A stretch of 64,000 bases of DNA. Origin: JAIBCC01 sp963763855 (GTDB taxonomy: Bacteria; Acidobacteriota; Blastocatellia; Pyrinomonadales; Pyrinomonadaceae). The translations under genes were made by a program, and so were the position numbers. The notes under the pieces were generated by a model, which worked only from the letters and a program-made list of their open reading frames with translations, was not told where the DNA came from and ran no database searches. The DNA is taken from positions 134,282 to 198,281 of the forward strand of contig CAVXPU010000013.1 of the NCBI GenBank assembly GCA_963763855.1, in the 5' to 3' direction. Each line of letters starts with the position of its first letter. Position 1 is the first letter of the stretch. Below are positions 52,676 to 62,016 of the stretch, piece after piece.

Positions 52676-52846
52676 TGATGTTACGCAAAGTGGAACTCGG
52701 ACACTCTTGTCCGAACAAATGCAGAGCATTTGAATTATGTTTGCTAAAAATCGACTTGAACTTAATTAAAGACCGCTAGATTTTTTGCAAAAATCTGTCG
52801 GACAAGAGTGTCCGAGTTCCATTCAAACCGTTTTTGCGTAACATCA
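52676..52846. mobile_element. MITE-like palindromic element
   Basis: A 171-bp element with perfect 14-bp terminal inverted repeats (TGATGTTACGCAAA / TTTGCGTAACATCA). Inside these lies a perfect 24-bp inverted pair, TGGAACTCGGACACTCTTGT and CCGA (52691-52714) against 52798-52821. It contains no gene. It lies between xth and the phosphatase gene and ends 1 bp from the xth stop codon. It could be mobilised by an IS or a RAYT-type enzyme in trans; none is present here. Confidence 0.6.
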
Positions 52847-52847
52847 C

Positions 52848-53618
52848 TTAAATCTTAAACTCCGCCACCACAGGCGTATGATCGCTCGGGCGTTCCCAAG
52901 TTCGCGGCTCTTTATCAATCCAACTTCCGACACATTTTTCTGCTAAAGATTTACTCGTCCAAATATGATCAATTCGCAGACCTTGATTTTTGGGAAAGGC
53001 TCCCTCCCGGTAATTCCACCAAGAAAATTCTTGAAGATCAGGATTGATTTGACGATAAACATCGGTAAAACCCCATTGCTTGACGTGATAAATTGCGGCA
53101 CGTTCGGGTTTGGAAAAATGCAATTTTCCCTCCCATGCCTTCACACTCCAAACGTCAATTTCATCCGGTGCAACATTGAAATCACCGCAAAGTAAAGCAT
53201 GAGAATCTTTTGGACATGTTTCCTCAAAATATCGTCGAAGGCGTTGCAGCCAATCTAGCTTGAAAGTGAATTTATCCGTCCAAAGTTCGGTTCCATTTGG
53301 AATGTATGTATTTACGATTCTTACGCCGTCGATCGTTGCGGCAATCAAACGTTTTGGAGCGTCTTCCGCATCGTCTGGGAAATTATATTGCGGATCTTCG
53401 ATTTTACGGTTTGAGAGAATCGCCACGCCATTGTAACTTTTCTGTCCCATAAAAACTGAATTGTAACCTGCCTGCTGAAATTCATCTCGCGGAAACTTTT
53501 CGTCAACGCACTTAATCTCTTGTAAACAAAGGACATCGGTTTTTGTGGTGTCAAGCCAATTTAAGACTGCTTCCAGGCGGATAGCGATTGAATTTACGTT
53601 CCAAGTTGCGATTTTCAT
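52848..53618 (-). CDS. xth: Exodeoxyribonuclease III
   Basis: 256 residues. Catalytic motifs: KIATWNVNSI (Asn), VLCLQEIK (Glu34), VNTYIPNG, CGDFNVAPDEIDV (Asp and Asn), GLRIDHIW and RPSDHTPVVAEF (Asp-His). This AP endonuclease and 3'-5' exonuclease acts in base-excision repair. It is alone on its strand next to the divergent GCS2-CBS gene; the ATG at 53618 is unambiguous from the conserved N-terminus. Confidence 0.93.
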   Translation of the reverse strand: MKIATWNVNSIAIRLEAVLNWLDTTKTDVLCLQEIKCVDEKFPRDEFQQAGYNSVFMGQKSYNGVAILSNRKIEDPQYNFPDDAEDAPKRLIAATIDGVRIVNTYIPNGTELWTDKFTFKLDWLQRLRRYFEETCPKDSHALLCGDFNVAPDEIDVWSVKAWEGKLHFSKPERAAIYHVKQWGFTDVYRQINPDLQEFSWWNYREGAFPKNQGLRIDHIWTSKSLAEKCVGSWIDKEPRTWERPSDHTPVVAEFKI

Positions 53619-53781
53619 TAATTTTATTCCAATAAAAGTTGTAATTGATTCTAGACGGATTTCTTGATTTTGAAAACTACCGACCTACTTAAAAACGATT
53701 TCAAAATTTTATCGCTTTTCGTTAAAAACGGAGTTATTATCTAAGAAATTGCGTAATTCCCACGCGGTTCGGTGAAGCATT

Positions 53782-55695
53782 ATGGGAGAGCAGAAAGTTT
53801 CAGTTCAAATCGATGAGCATCAATTCAGACTTTTTACGAAAGCGATTTTGAATGATCTGCAAGCTCTGGAAAAGATGATTGAGGGCGGAATTTTGGAGGA
53901 AAATGTTCTGCGAATCGGTGCAGAGCAAGAAATGTTTTTAGTCGATTCCTCAATGCATCCCGCATCGATAGCTTTGCAAGTAATTGAGAAAGCTCAAGAT
54001 AGCAGATTAACTCCGGAGATCGGACAGTTTAATTTGGAGGCGAATTTAACACCGCTTGAACTGAGTGGAAATTGCCTCAGCAACCTCGAAAAAGAGACTT
54101 TGGAGATTATTGAAATTACTAGAAAAACCGCGAATCTTATGAATTCCGATGTTGTTTTGGCGGGAATTTTACCTACCATTCAACATTCCGATCTAACGAT
54201 GGAAAATCTCACCCCACTACCGCGGTATCACGAGCTTAATCGCATTTTGACCGAACTTCACGGCAGTGATCGACACGTCAGAATCAAAGGGTTGGACGAA
54301 TTGCTTCTAACGCTTCCGGATGCTTTGAGCGAGACGTGTAACACCAGTTTTCAGTTGCACTTACAAGTTAATCCAAAGGATTTGGTCAATGCGTATAATT
54401 GGTCGCAGGCAGTTGCGGCACCGGTTTTGGCAAGTGCTGTTAATTCACCGATGTTATTCGGTCGCAGATTATGGCATGAAACGCGTTTGGCACTTTTCCA
54501 GCAGTCAACCGATACCCGCTCTGTCGTTCATCAGGCACGAAATCAAACTCCACGGGTAACATTTGGTCGCGATTGGGTGAGGGGATCAATTTTGGAGATT
54601 TTTCACGAAGACGTAGCTCGATATCGAATCATTTTTACACGAGAAGTGGAAGAAAATTCGCTTGAAACTTTGGAAGCGGGGCAGATTCCAAAACTCTCTT
54701 CGTGGCGAATGCACAATGGAACAATATGGCGTTGGAATCGGGCGTGTTATGGCGTTATAAATGGTAAACCAAGTTTGCGAATCGAAGTTAGATATTTACC
54801 GGCTGGTCCAAGCGTTGCGGATGAAATAGCTAACTCAGCGTTGTTTTTGGGTTTAATGATGTCGCTGCCGAAGGAATTTGGTGAGGTGAGTCAAAGAATG
54901 GAGTTTGATGATGCACGCAACAATTTCTTTAATGCTGCCCGCTATGGCTTGAAATCCCAAATGACGTGGCTCGATGGCGAAAATTATGCTACCTCGCAAC
55001 TTATTTTGGAAGAATTATTGCCGCGTGCGAGGCACGGGTTGCGAAGCGTTGGAATTGACTCCGCGGATATCGAGCGTTATCTCGGCATAATTGAAGAGAG
55101 AGTTTTATCTGGGAAAACCGGTTCGCAATGGGTACTTGATTCATGGGCAAAAATGAATCCCGCCGCGAAAGCAAATGTCAGAACCCGGGCTTTAACTGCT
55201 CAGATGAAAAAGAATCAAGAGACAAATAAGCCAATTCACACATGGGAATTAGCTGAAGTTTTGGATAAAACGGATTGGGTTGATAATTATCGAACCGTTG
55301 AGCAATTTATGACCAAAGATCTTTTCACGGTTAGAGCTGAGGATGTGATTGACCTGGCGGCGAATTTAATGAGTTGGAAACATATTCGTCACGTTCCGGT
55401 TGAAGACGATAGCGGTAATCTGATTGGTATTATTTCTTATAGAGATTTACTGGAAATCGTTGCGTCAGAGAGAGTTAAGTCGAATAGAGAAATTATTGTC
55501 AAAGAGATAATGAAGACAGATCTGATCACGATTTCGCCGCAAACGCCAACTCTTGAAGCCCTGACTATTATGCGTGAAAAGAAAATCGGTTGCCTGCCCG
55601 TAGTTAAAGGAAAGCAGCTAATAGGACTTATTACCGCCCATGATTTTCTTACCGTTTCCACCAAACTTTTAGAGGAAAGATTGAAAGAATTTTAG
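53782..55695 (+). CDS. GCS2-type glutamate-cysteine ligase-like domain fused to paired CBS domains
   Basis: 637 residues. Residues about 1-490 follow the GCS2/YbdK carboxylate-amine ligase fold: RIGAEQEMFLVD, the EIGQFNLEANLTPLELSG block, FQLHLQVNPK, and IEVRYLPAGPSVADEI. Residues about 510-635 are two CBS motifs (MTKDLFTVRAEDVIDLAANL, HVPVEDDSGNLIGIISYRDL; MKTDLITISPQTPTLEALTI, LPVVKGKQLIGLITAHDFL). CBS pairs bind adenine nucleotides, so the ligase is probably under energy control. Relatives occur in Acidobacteriota and Bacteroidetes. Substrates are not known. Confidence 0.88.
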   Translation: MGEQKVSVQIDEHQFRLFTKAILNDLQALEKMIEGGILEENVLRIGAEQEMFLVDSSMHPASIALQVIEKAQDSRLTPEIGQFNLEANLTPLELSGNCLSNLEKETLEIIEITRKTANLMNSDVVLAGILPTIQHSDLTMENLTPLPRYHELNRILTELHGSDRHVRIKGLDELLLTLPDALSETCNTSFQLHLQVNPKDLVNAYNWSQAVAAPVLASAVNSPMLFGRRLWHETRLALFQQSTDTRSVVHQARNQTPRVTFGRDWVRGSILEIFHEDVARYRIIFTREVEENSLETLEAGQIPKLSSWRMHNGTIWRWNRACYGVINGKPSLRIEVRYLPAGPSVADEIANSALFLGLMMSLPKEFGEVSQRMEFDDARNNFFNAARYGLKSQMTWLDGENYATSQLILEELLPRARHGLRSVGIDSADIERYLGIIEERVLSGKTGSQWVLDSWAKMNPAAKANVRTRALTAQMKKNQETNKPIHTWELAEVLDKTDWVDNYRTVEQFMTKDLFTVRAEDVIDLAANLMSWKHIRHVPVEDDSGNLIGIISYRDLLEIVASERVKSNREIIVKEIMKTDLITISPQTPTLEALTIMREKKIGCLPVVKGKQLIGLITAHDFLTVSTKLLEERLKEF

Positions 55696-55720
55696 ACACA
55701 AAAAGATGATGTCTTAAAAG

Positions 55721-55785
55721 TCCTTAAATTCGCTGAAAGCGAGACAGCATCTATTTTCTTTGTCCCCGTTGGGGGACTTTAAGGA
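55721..55785. repeat. Stem-loop element after the GCS2-CBS gene
   Basis: Outer arms TCCTTAAA / TTTAAGGA (8 bp) enclose a GC-rich hairpin GTCCCC-GTTG-GGGGAC (55762-55777). It lies between convergent genes and may terminate transcription, but there is no long T-run. Confidence 0.45.
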
Positions 55786-55856
55786 AGTTACTTTTCGGAC
55801 GACCTCTTTGTTATTTGATGTGAAAACAACTTTTCTACTTTTTAATTTTTCACGTT

Positions 55857-56192
55857 CTATCCCTTTGGAAACGCCGTTTTATAGGCTTGAACTGATTCCG
55901 CAGCTCCTGCGTGCATGATTTCAGGGCGATGATATTTCCAATATTTGGCAAATTCCTCATCGGTCAATTCGGGTTTGTTGACGCGTTCTTTTGCTTTCAA
56001 ATATTCTTCGCACCATTCGCGGATTTCGGGGTTGTGGTTGAGAGCAGTTCTCGCTCCATGCATTAAATTATCTCTTTCCATTAAAATTCTCCTTGCCGCA
56101 AAAAACTTATCCAATTTATTTGCGTAATAATAAATTACTTGTTTAGATGGTAATTGTTTGAATAAATTAAACCATTTTTGAGTATCCAACAT
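55857..56192 (-). CDS. Hypothetical small protein
   Basis: 111 residues from the ATG at 56192, no signal peptide, mostly helical, rich in Lys/Glu/Tyr (EFAKYWKYHRPEIMHAGAAE). I recognise no family. Reading-frame length and codon use fit a real gene. It overlaps no other convincing gene; the M16 gene starts divergently at 56229. Confidence 0.5.
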   Translation of the reverse strand: MLDTQKWFNLFKQLPSKQVIYYYANKLDKFFAARRILMERDNLMHGARTALNHNPEIREWCEEYLKAKERVNKPELTDEEFAKYWKYHRPEIMHAGAAESVQAYKTAFPKG

Positions 56193-56228
56193 CAAACCTT
56201 TGACACAATTTCTTCTGGAGTTTTTTGC

Positions 56229-57674
56229 GTGAAAAAAATTATTTACCTTCTTCTAGTTTTATCAGTCTTTATTTTCCCGGTTTCCGCCCAAAGGAAAAAG
56301 CCCAAAAAAGCACCTCTTAAACCAAAGACGAATACCACTATTGTTACGCAGCCGACTAAGCCTGCTCAGCAAGGAATTGAAGTGCCGTTTGTCAATAAAG
56401 TTTTGGCAAATGGGCTGGAAGTGATTGTTTTGTCTGATTCAAGCGTACCTATTGTATCGGTTGAATTAGCTGCACGAAACGGCTCGTTCACGGAGCCGCC
56501 GGAGCTAAATGGCTTATCGCATCTTTACGAGCATATGTTTTTCAAAACAAATGACGCGATCTTAAAACGCGAGCCTTATTTGCGGGACATCGGGCAGCTC
56601 GGGATTACTTACAATGGCACAACCCGCGAAGAAGTAGTGAATTATTATTTCACGACAACCAGTCCATATGTTGGCACAGCGATTCGTTTTATCAAGGATG
56701 CAGTTCGTTATCCAACATTTGATGAAGAAGAATTTGCCCGCGAAAAACAAATTGTGATCGGCGAAATTGACCGTAATGAATCAAATCCTTTTTTCTATTT
56801 GGATCGAACTTTGAAAGATAAGATGTTTTCCAAATATCCAACCCGCAAAAATCCGCTTGGCACCCGCGAAACGGTTTCCACCGCTACAACAGCTAAAATG
56901 CGGATTATCCAAGATCGCTATTATGTTCCGAATAATTCGGTTTTAGTGGTAACAGGCGATGTTAAAGCCGAAGAAGTTTTCAAATTCGCCGAAGAGTATT
57001 TTGGCGATTGGAAACGCCGCGAGGTTGATCCATTTAAGGAATTTCCGCTGGTTGAGCATCCTCCTCTTACCAAAAGCGAAGGACATATAGTTGAGCAGCC
57101 TGTCCAAAATGTTTTGGTGCAAATTGGCTGGCACGGACCTTCGATTGGTAAAGATAATGCTTCAACCTATGCCGCAGACGTTTTTTCTTACATTATTACC
57201 CAGCCGGATTCGCGTTTTCAACGGAACTTGGTAGATTCAGGATTAGTTGCCGGCATTGATTTTGGATATTATACGCAACGAAATGTTGGTCCGATTCAGG
57301 TAACGTTAGTAACAACGCCCGAGAAAGCAAAGTCGGCTTTAACAGCAGCTTACGCCGAAATTGCTCAATTTGATAAACCGGACTATTTCACTAATGCCGA
57401 ACTTGAAAATGCTAAAACGATTCTCGAATCCCGCGATTTATTCGACCGCGAAAAATTGAGCGAGTATGCACATACATTGAGTTTTTGGTGGAGTTCAACC
57501 GGGATTGAGTATTTTCGCGGCTACCATAAAGCCTTGAGAGCAATCTCCCGCGAAGACACAAATCGATACATCAGAACGTATATTCAAGGAAAACCGCATA
57601 TCGGAGTTGCCCTGATTTCGCCGGAATCGCAATCAATCGCGAAATTAACGCCGCAAGATTTGATTGGAAAATAG
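56229..57674 (+). CDS. Exported M16 family zinc metallopeptidase (catalytic partner)
   Basis: About 481 residues from a GTG at 56229, which begins a signal peptide (KKIIYLLLVLSVFIFPVSAQ) after TGGAG. A lysine/proline-rich linker follows. The inverted zinc motif HLYEH (H98, E101, H102) with a downstream glutamate (EKQIVIGEIDRNESN) marks an active subunit. M16 proteins cut peptides inside a clam-shaped chamber. The longer frame to 56178 is unlikely. It is paired with a second M16 gene 57 bp downstream that lacks the zinc site, the usual heterodimer arrangement. Confidence 0.92.
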   Translation: MKKIIYLLLVLSVFIFPVSAQRKKPKKAPLKPKTNTTIVTQPTKPAQQGIEVPFVNKVLANGLEVIVLSDSSVPIVSVELAARNGSFTEPPELNGLSHLYEHMFFKTNDAILKREPYLRDIGQLGITYNGTTREEVVNYYFTTTSPYVGTAIRFIKDAVRYPTFDEEEFAREKQIVIGEIDRNESNPFFYLDRTLKDKMFSKYPTRKNPLGTRETVSTATTAKMRIIQDRYYVPNNSVLVVTGDVKAEEVFKFAEEYFGDWKRREVDPFKEFPLVEHPPLTKSEGHIVEQPVQNVLVQIGWHGPSIGKDNASTYAADVFSYIITQPDSRFQRNLVDSGLVAGIDFGYYTQRNVGPIQVTLVTTPEKAKSALTAAYAEIAQFDKPDYFTNAELENAKTILESRDLFDREKLSEYAHTLSFWWSSTGIEYFRGYHKALRAISREDTNRYIRTYIQGKPHIGVALISPESQSIAKLTPQDLIGK

Positions 57675-57731
57675 AAAGTTTGCAAAAGCAGCGGCAGTTT
57701 GCAGAAGTCCGCTTAGATTTAGAGTAATTTT

Positions 57732-59084
57732 ATGAATAGTTATCAATTATCGGCAAGTAAATTTATTTTGTTGGCGTTTGTCATTTTAGCCTTCACTTTT
57801 AGCAGTTTTGCTCAAAGTTCCGGAACAAATTTAGCTTCCCAAGCAGCACTTGTAACTGAATTGGACGTCAATGGATTAAAAGTTTTAATCAAACGCCGTC
57901 CAAATAGCCAAACCGTTTCAGCCGGACTTTTCTTTCGTGGCGGATCCCGAAATTTGACGGCTCAAAATTCGGGAATTGAAAGTTTTATGCTCAATGTCGC
58001 AACCGAAGGCAGCACAAAATTTCCGCGTGAAACCATGCGTCGCGAACTTGCCAGAACTGCCGGCAATATCGGATCCGGCTCCAATTACGATTACAGCGTT
58101 TTATCTTTAGCTTCAACCAGGCAAAATTTTGATCGTTCATGGGAAATTTTTACAGATGTCGCCTTAAACCCTGCTTTCGCGGCTGATGATATTGAATTGA
58201 CGAGGGAAAAAATTCTGACCGGTTTGCGTAGCGACGAGGATGATCCGGATGGCTTTCTGCAAGTTTTGGTCGATAGAACAATCAATGAGAAAACCGCATA
58301 TCAAAATAAACCCGGCGGAACAATTGAAAATATTACTAGATTAAAGACAGAAGACTTGCGGGCTTATCATCAAAAAGTAATGCAAACCTCGAAGCTTTTG
58401 TTAATTATCGTCGGTGATTTGGATGCAGCCGCTTTGAAGCAACGCATTGCAGATTCTTTCGGCAAACTTCCGCGTGGAGATTACAAAGAAGCTGCTCTGC
58501 CAGCTTTCGATTTTTCAAAACCAACTTTAGACATAACTTCCCGAAATTTGCCAACAAATTATATTCAAGGAATTTTCGACGCTCCTTCAATCAAAAATCC
58601 TGATTTCTATGCAATGCGGGTTGCCACTACGATTTTGCGTGATCGGGTTTTTGAAGAAGTTCGGGCTAAACGAAACTTATCTTATGCACCAAGTGCCGAT
58701 ATGGGTTTGCTGGCGGCAAATACGGGTAATATTTACGTTACGGCTGTTGACGCAAATCAGGCGATCAGTGTGATGCTCAATGAGATTAATTCTCTGAAAA
58801 CAACAGTAGTTGACGATAGAGATATTTCAGGCGTTACCGGACAATTTTTAACAACATATTTTATCGGACAAGAAACAAATGCCGCTCAAGCAGCAGAACT
58901 CGCCCGTTATGAATTAATTGGCGGAGGCTGGAGAAACGCTTTTGAATTTCTTAATCGAGTTAAGCAAGTTACATCGGCTGACGTTCAAAAAGTTTCGCAA
59001 AAATACATGAAAAATCTGAGATTTGTGGTTCTTGGAAAGCCTGAATATATAAATCGGCAAATATTTCTCGGGCAAAGTGAGTAG
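57732..59084 (+). CDS. Exported M16 family protein lacking the zinc site (non-catalytic partner)
   Basis: 450 residues with a signal peptide (FILLAFVILAFTFSSFAQ). The M16 fold is clear (GLKVLIKRRPNSQTVSAGLF, ADDIELTREKILTGLRSDED) but the HxxEH position reads SGIESFMLNVA, so there is no zinc. The substrate-side Arg/Tyr region is retained (FEEVRAKRNLSYAPSAD). It would pair with the active M16 protein upstream. A strong bidirectional terminator follows its stop. Confidence 0.92.
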   Translation: MNSYQLSASKFILLAFVILAFTFSSFAQSSGTNLASQAALVTELDVNGLKVLIKRRPNSQTVSAGLFFRGGSRNLTAQNSGIESFMLNVATEGSTKFPRETMRRELARTAGNIGSGSNYDYSVLSLASTRQNFDRSWEIFTDVALNPAFAADDIELTREKILTGLRSDEDDPDGFLQVLVDRTINEKTAYQNKPGGTIENITRLKTEDLRAYHQKVMQTSKLLLIIVGDLDAAALKQRIADSFGKLPRGDYKEAALPAFDFSKPTLDITSRNLPTNYIQGIFDAPSIKNPDFYAMRVATTILRDRVFEEVRAKRNLSYAPSADMGLLAANTGNIYVTAVDANQAISVMLNEINSLKTTVVDDRDISGVTGQFLTTYFIGQETNAAQAAELARYELIGGGWRNAFEFLNRVKQVTSADVQKVSQKYMKNLRFVVLGKPEYINRQIFLGQSE

Positions 59085-59105
59085 AATAAGCGGCAGAAAA
59101 AATAA

Positions 59106-59131
59106 ATGCGGAGAATTTTGGTTCTCCGCAT
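59106..59131. terminator. Bidirectional rho-independent terminator
   Basis: A perfect 10-bp stem ATGCGGAGAA / TTCTCCGCAT with a 6-base loop (TTTTGG), followed by TTTTTGTTTTT on the plus strand and preceded by AAAAAATAA (T-rich for the minus strand). It ends both the M16 gene and the convergent FecR/DUF6600 gene. Confidence 0.9.
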
Positions 59132-59150
59132 TTTTTGTTTTTACGTCAGC

Positions 59151-61253
59151 TTAATTGTCTATCGGGTCAGTTTTCCTCGGCGTTGAACGTCTTTCTTCTC
59201 TTTCACGCCGAGGCTGTTCTTTTTGCTCAACCTTTGGTTGTTCGCGTCGTTGTTCTTGCCGTGGCTGTTCCCTACGCTCTTCAGATTTCCGCTCTTCCCG
59301 GCGAGTTTCTTGGCGGGGTTGTTCGCGTCGTTCTTCCCTTCTCGGTTCTTGTCTCTCCTGTCTCGGTGTTTCAGGGCGAGCTCGAGGTTCTTCAGTTCTG
59401 GCAGGCGGATTCGGACGACGATTTTCATTGTTTCGCGGCGGATATGTAGGTCTGTTTTCTTGAGAATTATCGGTGCGAACTTCATTATTTTCCGAATCTT
59501 TATTTCGAATTCTAGAACGCCGACTATTCTCTCCAGAATTATTATTTTGCGGAATGTTAACCCGTCTTTCATCGTCGCGATTTCTGTTCTGACGCTCGGC
59601 ATTTCTTCGTTCGGAATCATTATTTGTTGGATTCTGCCGAGTTTCAGGCATTGGAACAATTATCCGCGTTGGTGGATTCTGCCTCTCGGAATTTGAATCG
59701 CCGTTGCGTCTCTCACTTCGTTCAACGCGTCTAGAACCATTGTTTTCAGGCTGATTCGGGATTTCAATAGCTGTATTTTCGGGTTGGCGTCTTCGTTCTT
59801 CCCGCCGGGTATTGCGGAAGCGTTCGTTTTGCAGATTTCGATCCGATTCCACCCCCGCTTTTCTGAGCATTGCTCCGGTTCTGGTTTGAATATTACTTTG
59901 CGAACGTCGTATTCCCGAATCACGCCGCATATCTTGTCGTCTGTCTTCAAATCGCGGCAAACGTGCTATTTCATTGCCATTTCGTTCAATTGTTTGACGG
60001 GCAGTTTGCGAAGAAATTGAGCGGACATTGTGTCGTCTCCTGCCGAATTCATCTGAGCGAATTCCCACAATTGAATTTTCGGGAAGTCTTCTAAAATCAG
60101 GTCGTTGGTAATTTCTATCGTCTCTTCGACTGCCGAAATCACGATTTCCATTGCGTCTGTAATGGCGATTGTAGTCGTTATAACGATCACGGTGTGAAAG
60201 CGGATACCAGCAAACATCGTTTCCGATATTGAAAATTGCAACGAGTGCGGGCTGCCATCTGCTACGCCTAGGGCGATTATAAGAATACGGTGTCCAAAAC
60301 CAACCTCGATTATCGCTTACCCAACGTCCGTGGTGATAAGTTGCCCAACCCCAAGGCTCATCATTTACCCATGTCCAGCCGTATGGATTGACCCAAGTCC
60401 AACGTCCATAACGATACGGCGACCAATTGCTATAGCTCGAAATCGCCGATTGGTTCGGTCGCCAAACCCAACCGTAATCATCGGAACTGCTCCACGAACC
60501 ATAATCGTTCAGCTCCTCTGCTCCATAAATATCGCGGTCGTAATATTGATCGTAGTAAGAATTCTTGAGCATTGAAGAGAGTTTGGCATCTCTTTCTGAA
60601 ACCCAATTATCCCACTCGTCAAAATAGCTCGAAACATTAGCGGTTTCCCATTCACCTGAGCGATTTTCGTCTAAGAATACTTTTGCACTCCGTCCGCTGC
60701 GAAGTGTAAAACCTACGCTATCGGAATAAACGCGGGCTTCTCCGCCATCATTCGCCAAAACACGAACTTCATTTCGATCTGTCGCATCAACCCGATATAA
60801 ACCTTCTTTTTGTATTGAAACAGTAGTTTGCGGAGCGTCAATTTCAAAAAAACCTTTATCCTTTTCAAAATCAAAAACCCGCAAACTCAAAATCCCTTGC
60901 GACAGAGTAATTGCAATACCTTCATCGCGTAATGTCGAAACAACAAGGCTTGAATTTTCTGCTAAACGCAAAAATTTTTGGCTGTCGAACTGTATTTCGA
61001 GTCGTGCATTTTGATTTGTCTCAAGCTCATCGCCCTCTACTAAAGGCATATTCAGCGAAGCGGCTTCCCAATCTTGATTACCCGACCTTTTAATCTGAGC
61101 GTCTCCCCGAATAAAACTGATTCTCGCAACTCTGGCGGTAATTTCGGGGGAATTTTCGTCGTCAATTTCTATTTCTTGTGAAAAAGCGAAATTTGCAGAA
61201 ACAAAAAACGCGAGTATGAGAAAGAACCATTTTACTCTCTCGATTGAAGGCAT
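59151..61253 (-). CDS. Exported FecR-domain / DUF6600 protein with Arg/Glu-rich tail
   Basis: 700 residues. Signal peptide (KWFFLILAFFVSANFAFSQ). A FecR domain (about 40-200: VEGDELETNQNARLEIQFDS, VLANDGGEARVYSD) is followed by the DUF6600 module rich in Trp/Tyr/Gly (YGWVWRPNQSAISSYSNW, NPYGWTWVNDEPWGWATY). From about residue 370 to the end it is a low-complexity chain of Arg, Glu, Asn, Gln and Pro (RRDDRNYQRPDFRR, RREERREQPRQE), predicted disordered and highly charged. Anchoring in the periplasm or binding of polyanions is possible; function is unknown. The skewed tail produces long but spurious open frames on the opposite strand. Confidence 0.85.
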   Translation of the reverse strand: MPSIERVKWFFLILAFFVSANFAFSQEIEIDDENSPEITARVARISFIRGDAQIKRSGNQDWEAASLNMPLVEGDELETNQNARLEIQFDSQKFLRLAENSSLVVSTLRDEGIAITLSQGILSLRVFDFEKDKGFFEIDAPQTTVSIQKEGLYRVDATDRNEVRVLANDGGEARVYSDSVGFTLRSGRSAKVFLDENRSGEWETANVSSYFDEWDNWVSERDAKLSSMLKNSYYDQYYDRDIYGAEELNDYGSWSSSDDYGWVWRPNQSAISSYSNWSPYRYGRWTWVNPYGWTWVNDEPWGWATYHHGRWVSDNRGWFWTPYSYNRPRRSRWQPALVAIFNIGNDVCWYPLSHRDRYNDYNRHYRRNGNRDFGSRRDDRNYQRPDFRRLPENSIVGIRSDEFGRRRHNVRSISSQTARQTIERNGNEIARLPRFEDRRQDMRRDSGIRRSQSNIQTRTGAMLRKAGVESDRNLQNERFRNTRREERRRQPENTAIEIPNQPENNGSRRVERSERRNGDSNSERQNPPTRIIVPMPETRQNPTNNDSERRNAERQNRNRDDERRVNIPQNNNSGENSRRSRIRNKDSENNEVRTDNSQENRPTYPPRNNENRRPNPPARTEEPRARPETPRQERQEPRREERREQPRQETRREERKSEERREQPRQEQRREQPKVEQKEQPRREREERRSTPRKTDPIDN

Positions 61254-61459
61254 AAATTTATTCTCCTAAAGGCTAAACTTTTAGATTACGGGAAGAGTTG
61301 TCAATTTTCTCTTAGCAATAATTATGCCTATTAATGACAATGATTTATGGTGCTTTTTTTCGCTTTTTATTGGCAAATTATTTGGCTTGCTACTCAAATG
61401 GTTGAACGCCATACGAAATCGTGCAAAAAGAGTTTGTGAAATTTCGCACTAGCCACCGC

Positions 61460-61488
61460 TTGACCATATAAATAGGGAGTGATAAGCT
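61460..61488 (+). promoter_or_regulatory. Candidate promoter of the ATP synthase operon
   Basis: TTGACC (61460-61465), a 17-bp spacer, then TAAGCT (61483-61488), about 75 bp before the b' start. It lies in a 309-bp gap (61254-61562) in which I see no gene. Confidence 0.4.
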
Positions 61489-61562
61489 AAATACTTTTGA
61501 TAGCAGGCGTTTTGTTTGCTACCTTTAGCAGTCATCCAAATACAAACTACTAATTTTTAGCT

Positions 61563-62012
61563 ATGGTCGCTTTAGCATTTGCAGTCGAAGTAAAACTCAT
61601 TCCCGATGGTACGTTATTTATTCATATTGCGTTGATTTTATTGATGATATGGATTTTGAACCGCACTTTTTTTCGCCCAATCAACAAAGTTCTTGAAAAA
61701 CGTCAAAAAAATAGCGGCGGACGCAGTAGCGAAGCACAGCAGATTTTAAGTCAGGTTAATGAGAAAAACACGGCTTTTGATTTGGCGATTCGCGATGCTC
61801 GCAGCGAAGGTTACGAATTAATCGAAAACCAACGTTCGCAAGCGGTTGCTGCACGTCAGGAAACTGTTGAGGCTGTCAAATCCGAAGTAAATACGCTTAT
61901 TGCTACGGGAAAAGAAGCGATTGCCAAGCAAACTGCTGAAGCTCAAAAATCAATCTCTGCCGAAGCTCAGAAAATGGCGGAACAAATTAGTGCAAATATT
62001 TTGAAAGCGTAA
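61563..62012 (+). CDS. F-type ATP synthase subunit b' (second b-type subunit)
   Basis: 149 residues. One N-terminal membrane helix (FIHIALILLMIWILNRTFF) is followed by a long charged coiled coil (ALE/EKRQ-rich, e.g. EAVKSEVNTLIATGKEAIAK). It lies 5 bp from the normal b subunit gene, so the stator is probably a b/b' heterodimer as in cyanobacteria and many Acidobacteriota. No atpB (a) or atpE (c) genes precede it here; they must be elsewhere in the genome. Confidence 0.88.
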   Translation: MVALAFAVEVKLIPDGTLFIHIALILLMIWILNRTFFRPINKVLEKRQKNSGGRSSEAQQILSQVNEKNTAFDLAIRDARSEGYELIENQRSQAVAARQETVEAVKSEVNTLIATGKEAIAKQTAEAQKSISAEAQKMAEQISANILKA

Positions 62013-62016
62013 GATT

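Noticed and set aside
59135..60094. Several long plus-strand frames opposite the FecR/DUF6600 tail
   Set aside because: They arise from the biased Arg/Glu codons of the true gene (giving Ser/Arg/Phe/Leu runs) and start inside its terminator region.
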